IMG/VR virus record: IMGVR_UViG_3300009128_000652
Location: 1-23,030 of that record
Source of the DNA: a virus
Strand: one strand, 5' to 3'
DNA: 23,030 nt
Shown here: positions 1 to 7,277 of the stretch, one piece after another
How positions within the stretch are numbered: the first letter of the stretch is position 1
How the letters are laid out: every line of letters starts with the position of its first letter
Translations under genes and position numbers: made by a program
Notes under the pieces: generated by a model
The model's input: only the letters and a program-made list of their open reading frames with translations
Databases searched by the model: none
What the model was told of the DNA's origin: nothing

Positions 1-69
1 ACACCAAATGGAGTAAGAAGCACAAGAAAAATAATAGAATTAGGAGGTAAAAAGTATGTTAAATTATAG
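1..69 (+). CDS. C-terminal end of an upstream gene (partial)
   Basis: Frame 1 is open from the window edge to a TAG at 67-69 and encodes 22 residues ending GGKKYVKL. The composition (Lys, Ile, codon choice AAA/TTA) resembles the neighbouring genes, so this is probably the tail of a gene that starts outside the window. Too little is present to assign a function. Confidence 0.5.
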   Translation, partial: TPNGVRSTRKIIELGGKKYVKL

Positions 70-70
70 G

Positions 71-96
71 AATATTAAAAAAAGGGTGTTAATATT
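71..96. repeat. Perfect 8-bp inverted repeat upstream of the annealing-protein gene
   Basis: AATATTAA (71-78) and TTAATATT (89-96) are exact inverted copies separated by 10 bases. The element lies between the upstream stop codon and the ATG at 117 and overlaps a -7-like TAATATTG at 90-97. It could be an operator or an RNA hairpin controlling the recombination operon. The arms are pure A/T in AT-rich DNA, so chance is a real alternative. Confidence 0.3.
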
Positions 97-116
97 GGAT
101 TCCAAAAAAAACAGAT

Positions 117-707
117 ATGGATATAAAAGACATTATAAAGAAGTTAAAACATTTAGACGTTTCTAGTAAAACAGAAACTAAACAAAAACTAACTTATTTA
201 AGTTGGACGTGGGCATGGGATGAGGTATTAAAGAATTGCCCACAAGCTACTTATGAGGTTGTAAAACAAGAGAACGGTTTACCGTATGTTTATGATGAAT
301 CAACTGGTTACATGGTTTTTACAAAAGTAACTATTGAAGGTTTAACTCATGAAATGTGGCTTCCTGTTATGGATGGAGCAAATAAAGCGATGAAAGATAA
401 ACCATATTCTCATGAAGGAAATGGATGGGAAAACGGTAAAAGAGTAAAAGTGACAAAAACAGTTGAATCTGCTACAATGTTTGACATCAATAAAACTATA
501 ATGAGATGTTTAACAAAGAACTTAGCTATGTTTGGTTTAGGTCTTTATATTTATGCGGGTGAGGATTTACCAGAAGCATTGAACGAACTAACTAAAGATA
601 GGTTTGAAAGTGCTTTAAAAGCATTAGGAGAAGGGAAAACAACTAAAGAAAACATTTTAAAGTTTGACCTTACCAAAGAACAAGAAGAAAAATTAAATAA
701 AATCTGA
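117..707 (+). CDS. Sak-type single-strand annealing protein (DUF1071 family)
   Basis: This 196-residue protein matches what I know of the Sak/DUF1071 phage recombinases: an N-terminal LSWTWAWDEVLKNCPQATYE block (about residues 28-47), a central region with WLPVMDGANKAM and an ESATMFDINKTIMRCLTKNLAMFGLG segment (about residues 117-142). Family members are Rad52-like proteins that anneal complementary ssDNA during phage recombination and replication, working with an ssDNA-binding protein. Fittingly, the next gene encodes an SSB-like protein with an acidic tail. The ATG at 117 is the first in frame and is preceded by an A-rich stretch with no Shine-Dalgarno, as is normal in Bacteroidetes. The length is normal for the family, and no catalytic residues are expected. 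The family assignment is from recognised motifs and was not verified by a search. Confidence 0.85.
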   Translation: MDIKDIIKKLKHLDVSSKTETKQKLTYLSWTWAWDEVLKNCPQATYEVVKQENGLPYVYDESTGYMVFTKVTIEGLTHEMWLPVMDGANKAMKDKPYSHEGNGWENGKRVKVTKTVESATMFDINKTIMRCLTKNLAMFGLGLYIYAGEDLPEALNELTKDRFESALKALGEGKTTKENILKFDLTKEQEEKLNKI

Positions 708-727
708 ATTATAATTAAACAATTATT

Positions 728-1093
728 ATGAGTTACGAAATAGAAGGAAAATTAATTGAAAAGTTTGATACAGTAGAAGTATCTGATAAGTTCAAAAAAA
801 GAGAGTTTGTAATAGAAACCATAAGCAACGCTAATGGTAGCGTTTACACTGAAAACATTAAATTTCAGTTAGTACAGAACAGTGTTGAAAAGTTAGACTA
901 TTCTAACGTAAACGATATGATTAAAGTTAAATTTAATATTAGAGGTCGTAAGTGGGAAAAAGATGGTAAAACAAGTTATTTCAACTCTTTAGATGCTTGG
1001 TTTATTGAAAAGTTAGGAGATTCACAACCAAAAGGAGAAACACTAGAAGCAGTAATCCCAGAAACAGACGTAGAAGACGATTTACCGTTTTAA
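728..1093 (+). CDS. DUF3127 / OB-fold single-stranded-DNA-binding-like protein
   Basis: The protein has 121 residues. The N-terminal part (MSYEIEGKLIEKFDTVEVSDKF and FVIET) and the central VKFNIRGRKW and FNSLDAWFIEKL segments are typical of DUF3127, a family widespread in Bacteroidetes and their phages and predicted to adopt an OB fold. The last residues, VEDDLPF, closely resemble the acidic tip of bacterial SSB (DDDIPF), which recruits partner proteins. It sits 20 bases behind the Sak gene and probably binds the ssDNA on which Sak acts. Seen directly: the SSB-like tail and the gene pairing. Inferred: ssDNA binding in vivo. The ATG at 728 is the first in frame after the upstream stop. Confidence 0.8.
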   Translation: MSYEIEGKLIEKFDTVEVSDKFKKREFVIETISNANGSVYTENIKFQLVQNSVEKLDYSNVNDMIKVKFNIRGRKWEKDGKTSYFNSLDAWFIEKLGDSQPKGETLEAVIPETDVEDDLPF

Positions 1094-1094
1094 T

Positions 1095-1262
1095 ATGGAT
1101 AAACCATTAGTAATAATAAAACTATACATAGCCCTTGCGATATTCGCAGGGGTTTTATATCAAACAAAAGCAATTTTTAATTATGAGAACTTACATAATT
1201 CAACACAGCTTCGACAAAGAGTGGATAGTGAAAATAGAAGCTATAAACTCGGAGGTCGTTAA
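1095..1262 (+). CDS. Possible 55-residue small membrane protein
   Basis: An ATG one base after the SSB-like stop opens a 55-residue frame. Residues about 5-22 (LVIIKLYIALAIFAGVLY) form a hydrophobic segment suited to a single transmembrane helix, followed by a polar basic tail ending KLGGR. The 1-base spacing to the previous gene and the use of otherwise empty DNA at 1095-1182 favour a real gene. Against it, the last 80 bases overlap the next gene in another frame, and there is no recognisable family. If real it is an inner-membrane phage micro-protein of unknown role. Confidence 0.4.
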   Translation: MDKPLVIIKLYIALAIFAGVLYQTKAIFNYENLHNSTQLRQRVDSENRSYKLGGR

Positions 1263-1365
1263 CTATTGCCATGAATTTTATATTAAATGTGATGATGGGA
1301 GTTTATTAACTGCTAGATACCCAACAAGAAATTGGCAAATAATAGAGGTGGTTTATGGAGATTAA
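1183..1365 (+). CDS. Hypothetical small protein (60 residues)
   Basis: I place the start at the ATG at 1183 (MRTYIIQHSF...), preceded by an A/T-rich leader. The frame is open further upstream from a TTG at 1135, but that part overlaps the preceding small gene and reads unlike phage protein. The product has an alternating beta-like pattern (WIVKIEAINSEVV, FYIKCDDGSLLTARY, WQIIEVVYGD) with two cysteines and no motif I recognise. It overlaps the next gene by 11 bases, so the two are probably translationally coupled. Confidence 0.55.
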   Translation: MRTYIIQHSFDKEWIVKIEAINSEVVNYCHEFYIKCDDGSLLTARYPTRNWQIIEVVYGD

Positions 1366-1756
1366 AGAATATTTTGATAAGCAACAAGAAATTTGCAACT
1401 ACCTACTAGAAAAAAGAAGAGACAAAAACACGCAACACGCAACACTAAAATATAACGGTTTTTCTTTTTGGGAAGCTTCTTTGATATTAGAAACTAATGA
1501 TAATTTTGTTATTAAAAAGAAGTGTAATAAATGTGGTAAAGAGAAACTTTTAAGGCAATTTCACAGAGATAAAACAAATAGATTGAAAGACAATCATAAA
1601 GGAACTTGCAAAGTTTGTAGAAAAGAAGAGAATAAAAAATACTATTATAAAGACCACGAAAAAACAAAAAAACACAAAATAGAAGCAAGAAATAGACATC
1701 AACAAAAAAAGAACGATCCTAAAGAAAAATTTGAACATTATTGGAGCAAAATATGA
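1355..1756 (+). CDS. Zinc-ribbon protein with very basic C-terminal tail
   Basis: The protein has 133 residues. Residues about 55-90 carry CNKCGKEKLLRQFHRD and, some 30 residues on, CKVCRKEE, giving two CxxC pairs that form a probable zinc ribbon. This arrangement is common at the N-terminus of phage HNH endonucleases, but the HNH core is missing and the remainder is a Lys/Arg/His-rich helix of about 40 residues. It may bind nucleic acid; whether it is a shortened HNH-family protein or an independent regulator cannot be told. Start: ATG at 1355 inside the end of the preceding gene. The last four bases form an ATGA overlap with the next gene. Confidence 0.65.
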   Translation: MEIKEYFDKQQEICNYLLEKRRDKNTQHATLKYNGFSFWEASLILETNDNFVIKKKCNKCGKEKLLRQFHRDKTNRLKDNHKGTCKVCRKEENKKYYYKDHEKTKKHKIEARNRHQQKKNDPKEKFEHYWSKI

Positions 1757-2328
1757 TATACACACAACACCCAGATAGAAAAATAGGTTTGACTTATCCA
1801 GTTCAAACACAAAGAACTATAACAAACGAGAACTTAGCTTTTACCATAATATTCACAGCATACGTCGAAGCGATGTTTGATGATTTACAGTACGTTTTAA
1901 ACTCTAAGGTAGATCAATCTGTTAAGAAAAAACTAAGGTTGCTAATATCAAGATTTGACCATAGTAATCAAAATTGGTTATCATCAGACTTAACAGCTCA
2001 ACTACATTTTAATCTTTGTTCTCAAATAGAGAACCACAGAAATAAAGCAAAGAAAAAGATACTTTCTAAAAGAGAATCATTAAATGATTTTATGATGTTT
2101 TTAAGTTATGAAATTTACATTCTAAGCGATAGAATTAAACAACTTGACACATCATCAATATCACCGTATAGAAACACTTTGATAGGGCTTTTAAATAGCT
2201 TTAATAACTACTTAGATAAAAATAATTACCAAGATAAATTAGATATTCACAAAAAAAGGAATGATATTCAAAAAATCTTTTTAGGATGTGAAGAAGATTT
2301 TGCAAAGGAGTATAAAAAAGTAAAATAG
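1753..2328 (+). CDS. Hypothetical alpha-helical protein (191 residues)
   Basis: The ATG at 1753 is part of an ATGA overlap with the preceding stop, which makes it a better start than the TTG at 1741 in the same frame. The product begins MIYTQHPDRK and is mainly helical, with long amphipathic stretches rich in Lys, Leu and Asn and no signal peptide, membrane segment or metal motif. I do not recognise the family. Its stop (2326-2328) is directly followed by the ATG of the DUF3310 gene, so it belongs to the same operon. Confidence 0.6.
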   Translation: MIYTQHPDRKIGLTYPVQTQRTITNENLAFTIIFTAYVEAMFDDLQYVLNSKVDQSVKKKLRLLISRFDHSNQNWLSSDLTAQLHFNLCSQIENHRNKAKKKILSKRESLNDFMMFLSYEIYILSDRIKQLDTSSISPYRNTLIGLLNSFNNYLDKNNYQDKLDIHKKRNDIQKIFLGCEEDFAKEYKKVK

Positions 2329-2541
2329 ATGAACAATAAAGACAATAACCACCATTTACAATGGGAAGGAGTAGATAGTAGCGATATTATTAAATCTTAT
2401 CTAACCATTGAAGAGTATCAAGGATTCTTAAAAGGTAATTTGTTAAAATACCAGTTAAGACTAGGTAAAAAAGATAGCATAGAAAAAGACATGGCAAAGA
2501 TTGCGGATTACAGAAAAGAAATAAATAAAAATAGATTATGA
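2329..2541 (+). CDS. DUF3310 family protein (possible phage nucleotide-kinase-type fold)
   Basis: The 70-residue product has the hallmarks of DUF3310: HLQWEGVDSSDIIKSYLTIEE, then the GFLKGNLLKYQLRLGKKDSIEKDMAKIADY block in which GNLLKYQLR and the D..K...Y spacing are most conserved. The family is almost exclusively viral; to my recollection T7 gp1.7, described as a nucleotide kinase, is related, but enzymatic activity here is only a possibility. This copy is short and contains just the core. It abuts the previous gene without spacing and overlaps the next by ATGA. The nearby MazG-like gene supports a nucleotide-metabolism setting. Confidence 0.75.
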   Translation: MNNKDNNHHLQWEGVDSSDIIKSYLTIEEYQGFLKGNLLKYQLRLGKKDSIEKDMAKIADYRKEINKNRL

Positions 2542-2774
2542 TACAGTTAATTGACTACACGAAAAACAATGAAGAGGTAACTCATTTCTTTATTGACAAC
2601 AATAATAAAAATGTAAGATACGCGTATTCTAGTGAGGAAGATATGTATTCAGATATTGAAGCCAATAAATCTGATGATTTTGAATCTGGAGATATTAGAT
2701 ACATAGGTAAAAAATGGGAACTTACAAACAAATGGCAGGTTAAAGGAGGAGAAACAAGAAAAAGAAAAGACTAA
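2538..2774 (+). CDS. Hypothetical small acidic protein (78 residues)
   Basis: This begins at the ATG of an ATGA overlap with the DUF3310 gene and ends one base into the next ATG. The sequence is polar, with an acidic middle (SSEEDMYSDIEANKSDDFESGD), a short GKKWELTNKWQV strand and a basic tail. No motif was recognised. The tight overlaps on both sides are the main evidence that it is real. Confidence 0.55.
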   Translation: MIQLIDYTKNNEEVTHFFIDNNNKNVRYAYSSEEDMYSDIEANKSDDFESGDIRYIGKKWELTNKWQVKGGETRKRKD

Positions 2775-2941
2775 TGACAAATCAAAAAAGTCCAAACAAA
2801 GACAGGTTTTTAAGAAATGGGTGTTACTACGATTCAGAAGATAGTAAAATGGTTGTGGCTATTAACCCTTACAACTTCATAAAAACAAACAATTTAAAGA
2901 GTAATAATTACGAAGCACAAAGACATATAAAAGGATTATGA
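2774..2941 (+). CDS. Hypothetical small protein (55 residues)
   Basis: The ATG at 2774 shares its first base with the preceding TAA, and the TGA at 2939-2941 forms an ATGA overlap with the MazG-like gene. The product (MTNQKSPNKDRF...RHIKGL) is basic with a short RFLRNGCYYDSED segment. No family was recognised. The perfect fit into the chain of overlapping genes and the absence of another frame across 2775-2937 are the evidence for it. Confidence 0.55.
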   Translation: MTNQKSPNKDRFLRNGCYYDSEDSKMVVAINPYNFIKTNNLKSNNYEAQRHIKGL

Positions 2942-3357
2942 GTAAGTTAACAGTAGTAAAAAATTGGATGATTAAATTTAAAGTGCCTATGAATAATGTA
3001 ATAGGCACAATTTCAAAAGATCGTTATCAACTTAGATATGATCTAATGAAGGAAGAAAATGAGGAGTATTTAGAAGCTTGTAAAAACAATGATTTAGTAG
3101 AGATATTAGACGCTATAGGTGATAAAATGTTTATTCTTTATGGTACAGCCGTAGAGCATGGGATACCTTTGCTACTATTAGATAGGGTTTTCAACGAAAT
3201 AAAAGATTCTAACTATTCCAAACTAGACGACAATAAAGAGCCTATATTTAGAGAGGATGGAAAAATAATGAAGTCTAAGAACTATTTTAAACCTAGATTA
3301 AAAGGTATTATAAATGAGTACATGGCGAATAAAGAAAAAAGATCAGAAGAAAGGTAA
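2938..3357 (+). CDS. MazG-like / phosphoribosyl-ATP pyrophosphohydrolase-like NTP pyrophosphatase
   Basis: This is a 139-residue protein of the all-alpha NTP-pyrophosphohydrolase superfamily. The metal-binding pattern is visible as EENEEYLEA (about residues 40-48) and DAIGDKMFILYGTA (about residues 58-71), followed by the characteristic FNEIKDSNYSKLDDN and a GKIMKSKNYFKPRL segment. Family enzymes hydrolyse (d)NTPs to NMPs plus pyrophosphate; phage versions are thought to clean or adjust the nucleotide pool or interfere with alarmone signalling. Substrate cannot be read from sequence. It starts in an ATGA overlap and its end overlaps the next gene by 44 bases. Confidence 0.8.
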   Translation: MSKLTVVKNWMIKFKVPMNNVIGTISKDRYQLRYDLMKEENEEYLEACKNNDLVEILDAIGDKMFILYGTAVEHGIPLLLLDRVFNEIKDSNYSKLDDNKEPIFREDGKIMKSKNYFKPRLKGIINEYMANKEKRSEER

Positions 3358-3529
3358 CAACTTTAGAATACCCAAAATAGGAGAACTTAAAAAAGGCGAT
3401 GTTTATTACTGGGGTGCTTTTTATCATGACAGAATCTTAAATGAACTAAGATACGATGTAATAAGCCCTCATTATGTTGAAAACATAAATAAACAGATAA
3501 AAAACGGTCTTATATGGGTTAAGAAATAA
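3314..3529 (+). CDS. Hypothetical small basic protein (71 residues)
   Basis: The only reasonable start is the ATG at 3314, which puts the first 15 codons inside the MazG-like gene. The product has a basic N-terminus (WRIKKKDQKKGNNF) and a compact beta-rich remainder (GDVYYWGAFYHDRILNELRYDVISPHYV). No family was recognised. It is the last gene before a terminator-like hairpin and therefore probably closes the first operon. Confidence 0.55.
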   Translation: MSTWRIKKKDQKKGNNFRIPKIGELKKGDVYYWGAFYHDRILNELRYDVISPHYVENINKQIKNGLIWVKK

Positions 3530-3533
3530 ATTT

Positions 3534-3566
3534 AAAAGGGTGGTAAAAAAATATCACTCTTTTTTA
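3534..3566 (+). terminator. Rho-independent terminator closing the first operon
   Basis: AAAAGGGTG (3534-3542) can pair with CACTCTTTT (3555-3563) over 9 bp including one G-U pair, with a 12-base A-rich loop. The 3' arm runs into a T tract ending at 3565. It starts five bases after the preceding stop codon. Confidence 0.55.
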
Positions 3567-3597
3567 TTGACTTTATAAAATGATGGTATTAACATTG
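3567..3597 (+). promoter_or_regulatory. Candidate Bacteroidetes-type promoter for the helicase-methyltransferase operon
   Basis: TTG (3567-3569), 20 bases, then TAACATTG (3590-3597) resembles the Bacteroidetes -33/-7 pattern with one mismatch in the -7. The same TTG-N20-TAnn(T/A)TTG geometry recurs at 7059 and 18794. If used, transcription would begin near 3604 and the ATG at 3619, not 3580, would be the helicase start. Confidence 0.35.
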
Positions 3598-4986
3598 CAG
3601 AAACAAAAACAAATAGAAATGAAAACAGATTATCAAAAGTTTTTAGAAAGTAAGAAACACCTGTTAGGTAGTTTTGGTTTTGAACCAAATTTCATACCAA
3701 ACATGGCTTTTGACTTTCAAAGAGAAATTATCAAAAGAGCTACCTTAAAGGGTCGTATGGCTGTTTTTGCTGATACCGGATTAGGTAAGACCTTAATACA
3801 GCTATCACTAGCTCAAAACGTTGTTAACCATACAAAAGGCAAGGTTTTAATATTAACCCCTTTAGCTGTTGCTTTTCAGTTTATAATAGAAGCTGAAAAG
3901 ATGGGTATTACAGATATTGAATACAGCAAAGACGGAACACATAGTAAAAGTATTGTTATATGTAACTACGAACGTTTACACTACTTTAACAAAGAAGATT
4001 TTCAAGGAGTTATATTAGACGAATCTAGTATATTAAAAAACTTTGAAGGTAAGATAAAAAACGAGGTTACAAGATTTGTTAAAAAGATACCTTATAGATT
4101 CCTTTCAACTGCTACACCTTCTCCTAATGATTTTATTGAATTGGGTACATCTAGCGAGGCTTTAGGGTATATGGGTTATACTGATATGTTAGGCAAATTC
4201 TTTAAGAACAACAACAACTCAATAGACCCCAAACACGCAGGAGAAAAATGGTATCTAAAACCACACGCAGAAAAAGACTTCTTTAGTTGGGTTAATCAAT
4301 GGGCTATTATGGTGAAAATGCCTAGCGATTTAGGTTTTTCAGATGATAAATACATTTTACCAGTATTAAACATTAACACTCATAAGATAAAAAACAATTC
4401 TTTATTAGCTGTTGATGGTCAGATACAAATGTTTAACAAAAAAGCTAAAGGGTTTAACGAGGTTAGACATGAAGTAAAACAAACAATAAAAGAACGTTGT
4501 GAAAAAGCTGTTGAACTAGCTAAGGGTAAAACGTCTGTTTATTGGTGTAACCTAAATGAAGAAAGTAAACTAATAAAGTCTTTAGATGGTGAAGCTGTTG
4601 AAATCATTGGTAGTCAATCAATGGAGAAAAAAGAACAGATATTACTAGACTTTGCACAAGGTAAAATTAAGAGAATAATTACTAAAGCTAAGATGACTGG
4701 TATGGGTTTAAACTGGCAACACTGTCAACACTCTGTATTTTTCCCTACTTACTCTTATGAGCAGTATTACCAATCTATTAGGCGTTTTTGGAGATTTGGT
4801 CAAAAGAAAGACGTTACTATTGATATGGTTATTTCAGACGGTCAAGAAAGTGTATTAGAGTCTTTACAGGTTAAGACTAGAAAAGCTCGAGAGTTACATG
4901 AAAACTTAGTAAAAGATGTAAACAACTCTTTTAACAACATAACAAAAGAATTTAATCAAGAAATTAAACAACCTAAATTTATTTAA
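3580..4986 (+). CDS. SNF2-family DEAD-like helicase / ATPase
   Basis: The protein has 468 residues with both RecA-like lobes. Seen: Walker A ADTGLGKT (64-71), Walker B DESS (147-150), motif III STATPSPND (about 176-184), and in the C-terminal lobe TKAKMTGMGLNWQHC and the motif VI-like QSIRRFWRFGQ arginine finger region. These identify an SNF2-type translocase of the kind many phages carry beside a DNA methyltransferase. It likely remodels or unwinds DNA during replication or recombination. DESS in place of DEAH is usual in the phage branch. Three ATGs are possible (3580, 3583, 3619); the third, MKTDYQKFLESKKHLLG, fits the candidate promoter better. The stop is followed after one base by the methyltransferase ATG, implying one transcript. 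Confidence 0.85.
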   Translation: MMVLTLQKQKQIEMKTDYQKFLESKKHLLGSFGFEPNFIPNMAFDFQREIIKRATLKGRMAVFADTGLGKTLIQLSLAQNVVNHTKGKVLILTPLAVAFQFIIEAEKMGITDIEYSKDGTHSKSIVICNYERLHYFNKEDFQGVILDESSILKNFEGKIKNEVTRFVKKIPYRFLSTATPSPNDFIELGTSSEALGYMGYTDMLGKFFKNNNNSIDPKHAGEKWYLKPHAEKDFFSWVNQWAIMVKMPSDLGFSDDKYILPVLNINTHKIKNNSLLAVDGQIQMFNKKAKGFNEVRHEVKQTIKERCEKAVELAKGKTSVYWCNLNEESKLIKSLDGEAVEIIGSQSMEKKEQILLDFAQGKIKRIITKAKMTGMGLNWQHCQHSVFFPTYSYEQYYQSIRRFWRFGQKKDVTIDMVISDGQESVLESLQVKTRKARELHENLVKDVNNSFNNITKEFNQEIKQPKFI

Positions 4987-4987
4987 A

Positions 4988-6001
4988 ATGACAAAAGAAC
5001 AATTACACACCGATAACTACAGTATTTATAATTCAGACTGTATGGAGGTAATAAAAGCTATGGCTAATAACAGTATTGATTTATCTGTTTATTCTCCACC
5101 GTTCGCAGGACTTTACAACTATTCAAGCTCTGAAAGAGATTTTAGCAACTGTGAGACTAAAGAACAGTTTTTAGATCAATATGAGTTCTTAATAAAAGAA
5201 ATGGCTAGAGTTACTAAAAAAGGTCGTATTAATGCTGTTCACTGTACAGATGTCTTTGATAATACGTGTAGGCTTTGGGACTTTCCTCATGAAATCATAA
5301 GACTACATGAAAAGTACGGTTTTGAATATCGTAACCGTATAACTATTTGGAAAGAGCCTTTAAAGGTTCGTATGAGAACTATGGTACAGAGTCTTATGCA
5401 CAAGTTTATAGTAGAAGATTCTACAAAGTGTTTTACCGCTATGCCTGACTATGTTTTAATATTCACTAAAAAAGGTGAAAATGAAGTACCAGTAACACAC
5501 AAAAACGGACTAAAAAAGTATGCAGGAGCTACACCAATATTACCTAATATTTTAACAGCTTGGAATAACGCTAACGGAACTAAATTAAACGAGGATGAAT
5601 TATGGGAACACTTAAACAAAGAGTTTAAAGATCACACAGACCCAAAAAGCAACAAACTAAGTCATTATATATGGCAAAGATATGCTAGTTCTGTTTGGGA
5701 TGATATTAGAATAGATAACATTTTACCATACAAAGAAACTAAAGAAGAGGACGATGAGAAACACGTACACCCTCTACAATTAGATGTAATTGACAGAATA
5801 GTAGAGTTATATTCTAACCCTAACGAGGTTGTTTTTACTCCTTTTATGGGTGTAGGTAGTGAGGTTTTTAGCCCTGTTTCTTTAGGTCGTAAGGCTATCG
5901 GAGTAGAACTAAAAGATAGTTATTATAAACAAGCTATATTAAACGTTAAAGAAGCTAAAAAGAGATTTAAAGAAGAAGTAAAACAAACTTCTCTATTCTA
6001 A
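4988..6001 (+). CDS. DNA methyltransferase, beta class (N4-cytosine or N6-adenine)
   Basis: The 337-residue enzyme has motif IV SPPF (36-39) near the N-terminus and the AdoMet-binding motif I TPFMGVGSE (284-292) near the C-terminus, followed by GVELKDSYY (305-313). This IV-before-I order defines the beta class. Ser in the first position of SPPF is more frequent in N4-cytosine than in N6-adenine enzymes, so m4C is a reasonable guess. HPLQ (261-264) is another conserved element. No restriction endonuclease is adjacent, so it is an orphan phage methyltransferase. It may protect phage DNA from host restriction or mark DNA for the partnered helicase. It is co-transcribed with the helicase (1-base gap) and ends at a strong terminator. 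Confidence 0.87.
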   Translation: MTKEQLHTDNYSIYNSDCMEVIKAMANNSIDLSVYSPPFAGLYNYSSSERDFSNCETKEQFLDQYEFLIKEMARVTKKGRINAVHCTDVFDNTCRLWDFPHEIIRLHEKYGFEYRNRITIWKEPLKVRMRTMVQSLMHKFIVEDSTKCFTAMPDYVLIFTKKGENEVPVTHKNGLKKYAGATPILPNILTAWNNANGTKLNEDELWEHLNKEFKDHTDPKSNKLSHYIWQRYASSVWDDIRIDNILPYKETKEEDDEKHVHPLQLDVIDRIVELYSNPNEVVFTPFMGVGSEVFSPVSLGRKAIGVELKDSYYKQAILNVKEAKKRFKEEVKQTSLF

Positions 6002-6067
6002 AAAACAATAATCAAAAAGCCGTAATCTAAATAAACACAAACCAGATTACAACTAATATTTACACTT

Positions 6068-6096
6068 AGACGGGTTAGGCTTCCCGTCTTTTTTTT
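6068..6096 (+). terminator. Strong Rho-independent terminator after the methyltransferase gene
   Basis: AGACGGG (6068-6074) pairs perfectly with CCCGTCT (6083-6089) around an 8-base loop and is followed by an uninterrupted T tract to 6096. Confidence 0.85.
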
Positions 6097-6105
6097 ATCT
6101 TTACC
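6096..6105 (+). promoter_or_regulatory. Candidate -7 element TATCTTTACC
   Basis: TATCTTTACC overlaps the end of the terminator T tract, 27 bases before the exonuclease ATG. It differs from TAnnTTTG by one base. A near-identical TATTTTTACC stands 28 bases before the portal ATG. No good -33 TTG is present at the expected distance, so this is a weak call. Confidence 0.3.
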
Positions 6106-6122
6106 AAAATCAATATTAAGGC

Positions 6123-7046
6123 ATGAAAAAGGTAAGAAAAAGATTAAAACCAAACGAAGCTAAAGCATTAGGGTTAAATGTTAAAGATAGGGAGTATTAC
6201 AGCCCTAAAAAGAATCCTAGATACAACATAACACCTCAACAATGGCACAAAGTAAAAGAGATTAGAGAAAACACTAAAGAAGCACCTAAAACAGCTAAAA
6301 TATTAATATTCGATATTGAAACAGCACCAACAAAAGCTTATGTTTGGGGTAAATGGAAACAAAACATAAATGATTGCCAGTTAATAAATGATTGGTTTTG
6401 TCTTACATGGTCTGCTAAGTGGTTATTTGATGATTATGTATTTAATGATAAGCTAACACCTAAAGAAGCGTTAGAACAAAACGATAGACGTATAATGCTA
6501 TCTATTTGGAGCTTATTAGATGAAGCGGATATTATCATAGGTCACAACATTAAAAAGTTTGATATAAAGAAGCTAAATACTAGATTCTTATTACATGGTC
6601 TTAATAGTCCTTCAAGCTTCTTAATGATTGATACTTTACACCATGCTAGAAAACAATTTGCATTTCATTCTAACAAATTAGATTTTATTGCTCAACAGTT
6701 AGGAGTAGGTAAAAAAGTAGAACATGAGGGATTTGATATGTGGGTAAAATGTCTTGAAGGGGATAAAGAAGCATTAAAAAAAATGCAAGTTTACAATGAT
6801 GGTGATATATTAATTAATGAAGAGGTTTACTTGAAATTAAGACCTTATATCATGCCGCATCCTAACCTATCTTTATTTTTAGATACTGATAAATTAGTTT
6901 GCCCTTCCTGCGAATCCGAAAAAATAAAACCTATTAGCGATTATACAACTTATGCTAATGTCTATACTGAATACAGATGTGATAACTGTGGTAACAGATG
7001 CAGAAGCAATAAAAAAGAAACTAAAATAACTCCACTACCTAGATAA
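6123..7046 (+). CDS. DnaQ/RNase H-like 3'-5' exonuclease with C-terminal zinc ribbon
   Basis: This is a 307-residue protein. After a basic 55-residue N-terminal extension, residues 61-68 read LIFDIETA, the Exo I DxE signature (D64, E66). GHNIKKFD (140-147) supplies Exo II (D147), and YNDGD (224-228) matches Exo III (D228); MID at 170 is another conserved acidic position of this fold. The C-terminus has four cysteines in two pairs (C260/C263 and C286/C289) forming a zinc ribbon. Such enzymes remove nucleotides from DNA or RNA 3' ends with two metal ions. In this replication module it probably processes DNA ends for recombination or proofreads. It is not a full polymerase; no polymerase domain is present. 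It lies alone between a terminator and a promoter. Confidence 0.8.
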   Translation: MKKVRKRLKPNEAKALGLNVKDREYYSPKKNPRYNITPQQWHKVKEIRENTKEAPKTAKILIFDIETAPTKAYVWGKWKQNINDCQLINDWFCLTWSAKWLFDDYVFNDKLTPKEALEQNDRRIMLSIWSLLDEADIIIGHNIKKFDIKKLNTRFLLHGLNSPSSFLMIDTLHHARKQFAFHSNKLDFIAQQLGVGKKVEHEGFDMWVKCLEGDKEALKKMQVYNDGDILINEEVYLKLRPYIMPHPNLSLFLDTDKLVCPSCESEKIKPISDYTTYANVYTEYRCDNCGNRCRSNKKETKITPLPR

Positions 7047-7058
7047 TTAACTTTTATC

Positions 7059-7089
7059 TTGTGATAGTTTAACCAGTTTTATACATTTG
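7059..7089 (+). promoter_or_regulatory. Bacteroidetes-type promoter (TTG-N20-TACATTTG)
   Basis: TTG at 7059-7061 is followed after 20 bases by TACATTTG (7082-7089), a perfect match to the TAnnTTTG -7 consensus. It precedes the ATG at 7104 and begins the short operon containing the lipoprotein gene. A ten-base TATCTTGTGA that includes the -33 TTG recurs at 8099-8108 ahead of the terminase genes. Confidence 0.6.
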
Positions 7090-7103
7090 AAAAAAAAACA
7101 ATT

Positions 7104-7277
7104 ATGATAAACGCAAAACAAAGATTTAATTACAGCTGTGATTCTAAAGACACTTATAAAAAAGAAGTCGAAAAAATTTTAAACAGAGATTTAGATAAAT
7201 ACAATACATTACATTTTGAAGAGTGTTTTAGTATGGGTATAAATCCAATAGTAGCAGTAGAACTATATTTAAAATGA
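7104..7277 (+). CDS. Hypothetical small protein (57 residues)
   Basis: The ATG at 7104 lies 15 bases after a perfect -7 element and the stop forms an ATGA overlap with the next gene. The product begins MINAKQRFNYSCDSKDTYKKE and ends GINPIVAVELYLK. It has charged helices and two cysteines and no family I recognise. Promoter proximity and translational coupling are the evidence that it is real. Confidence 0.6.
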   Translation: MINAKQRFNYSCDSKDTYKKEVEKILNRDLDKYNTLHFEECFSMGINPIVAVELYLK

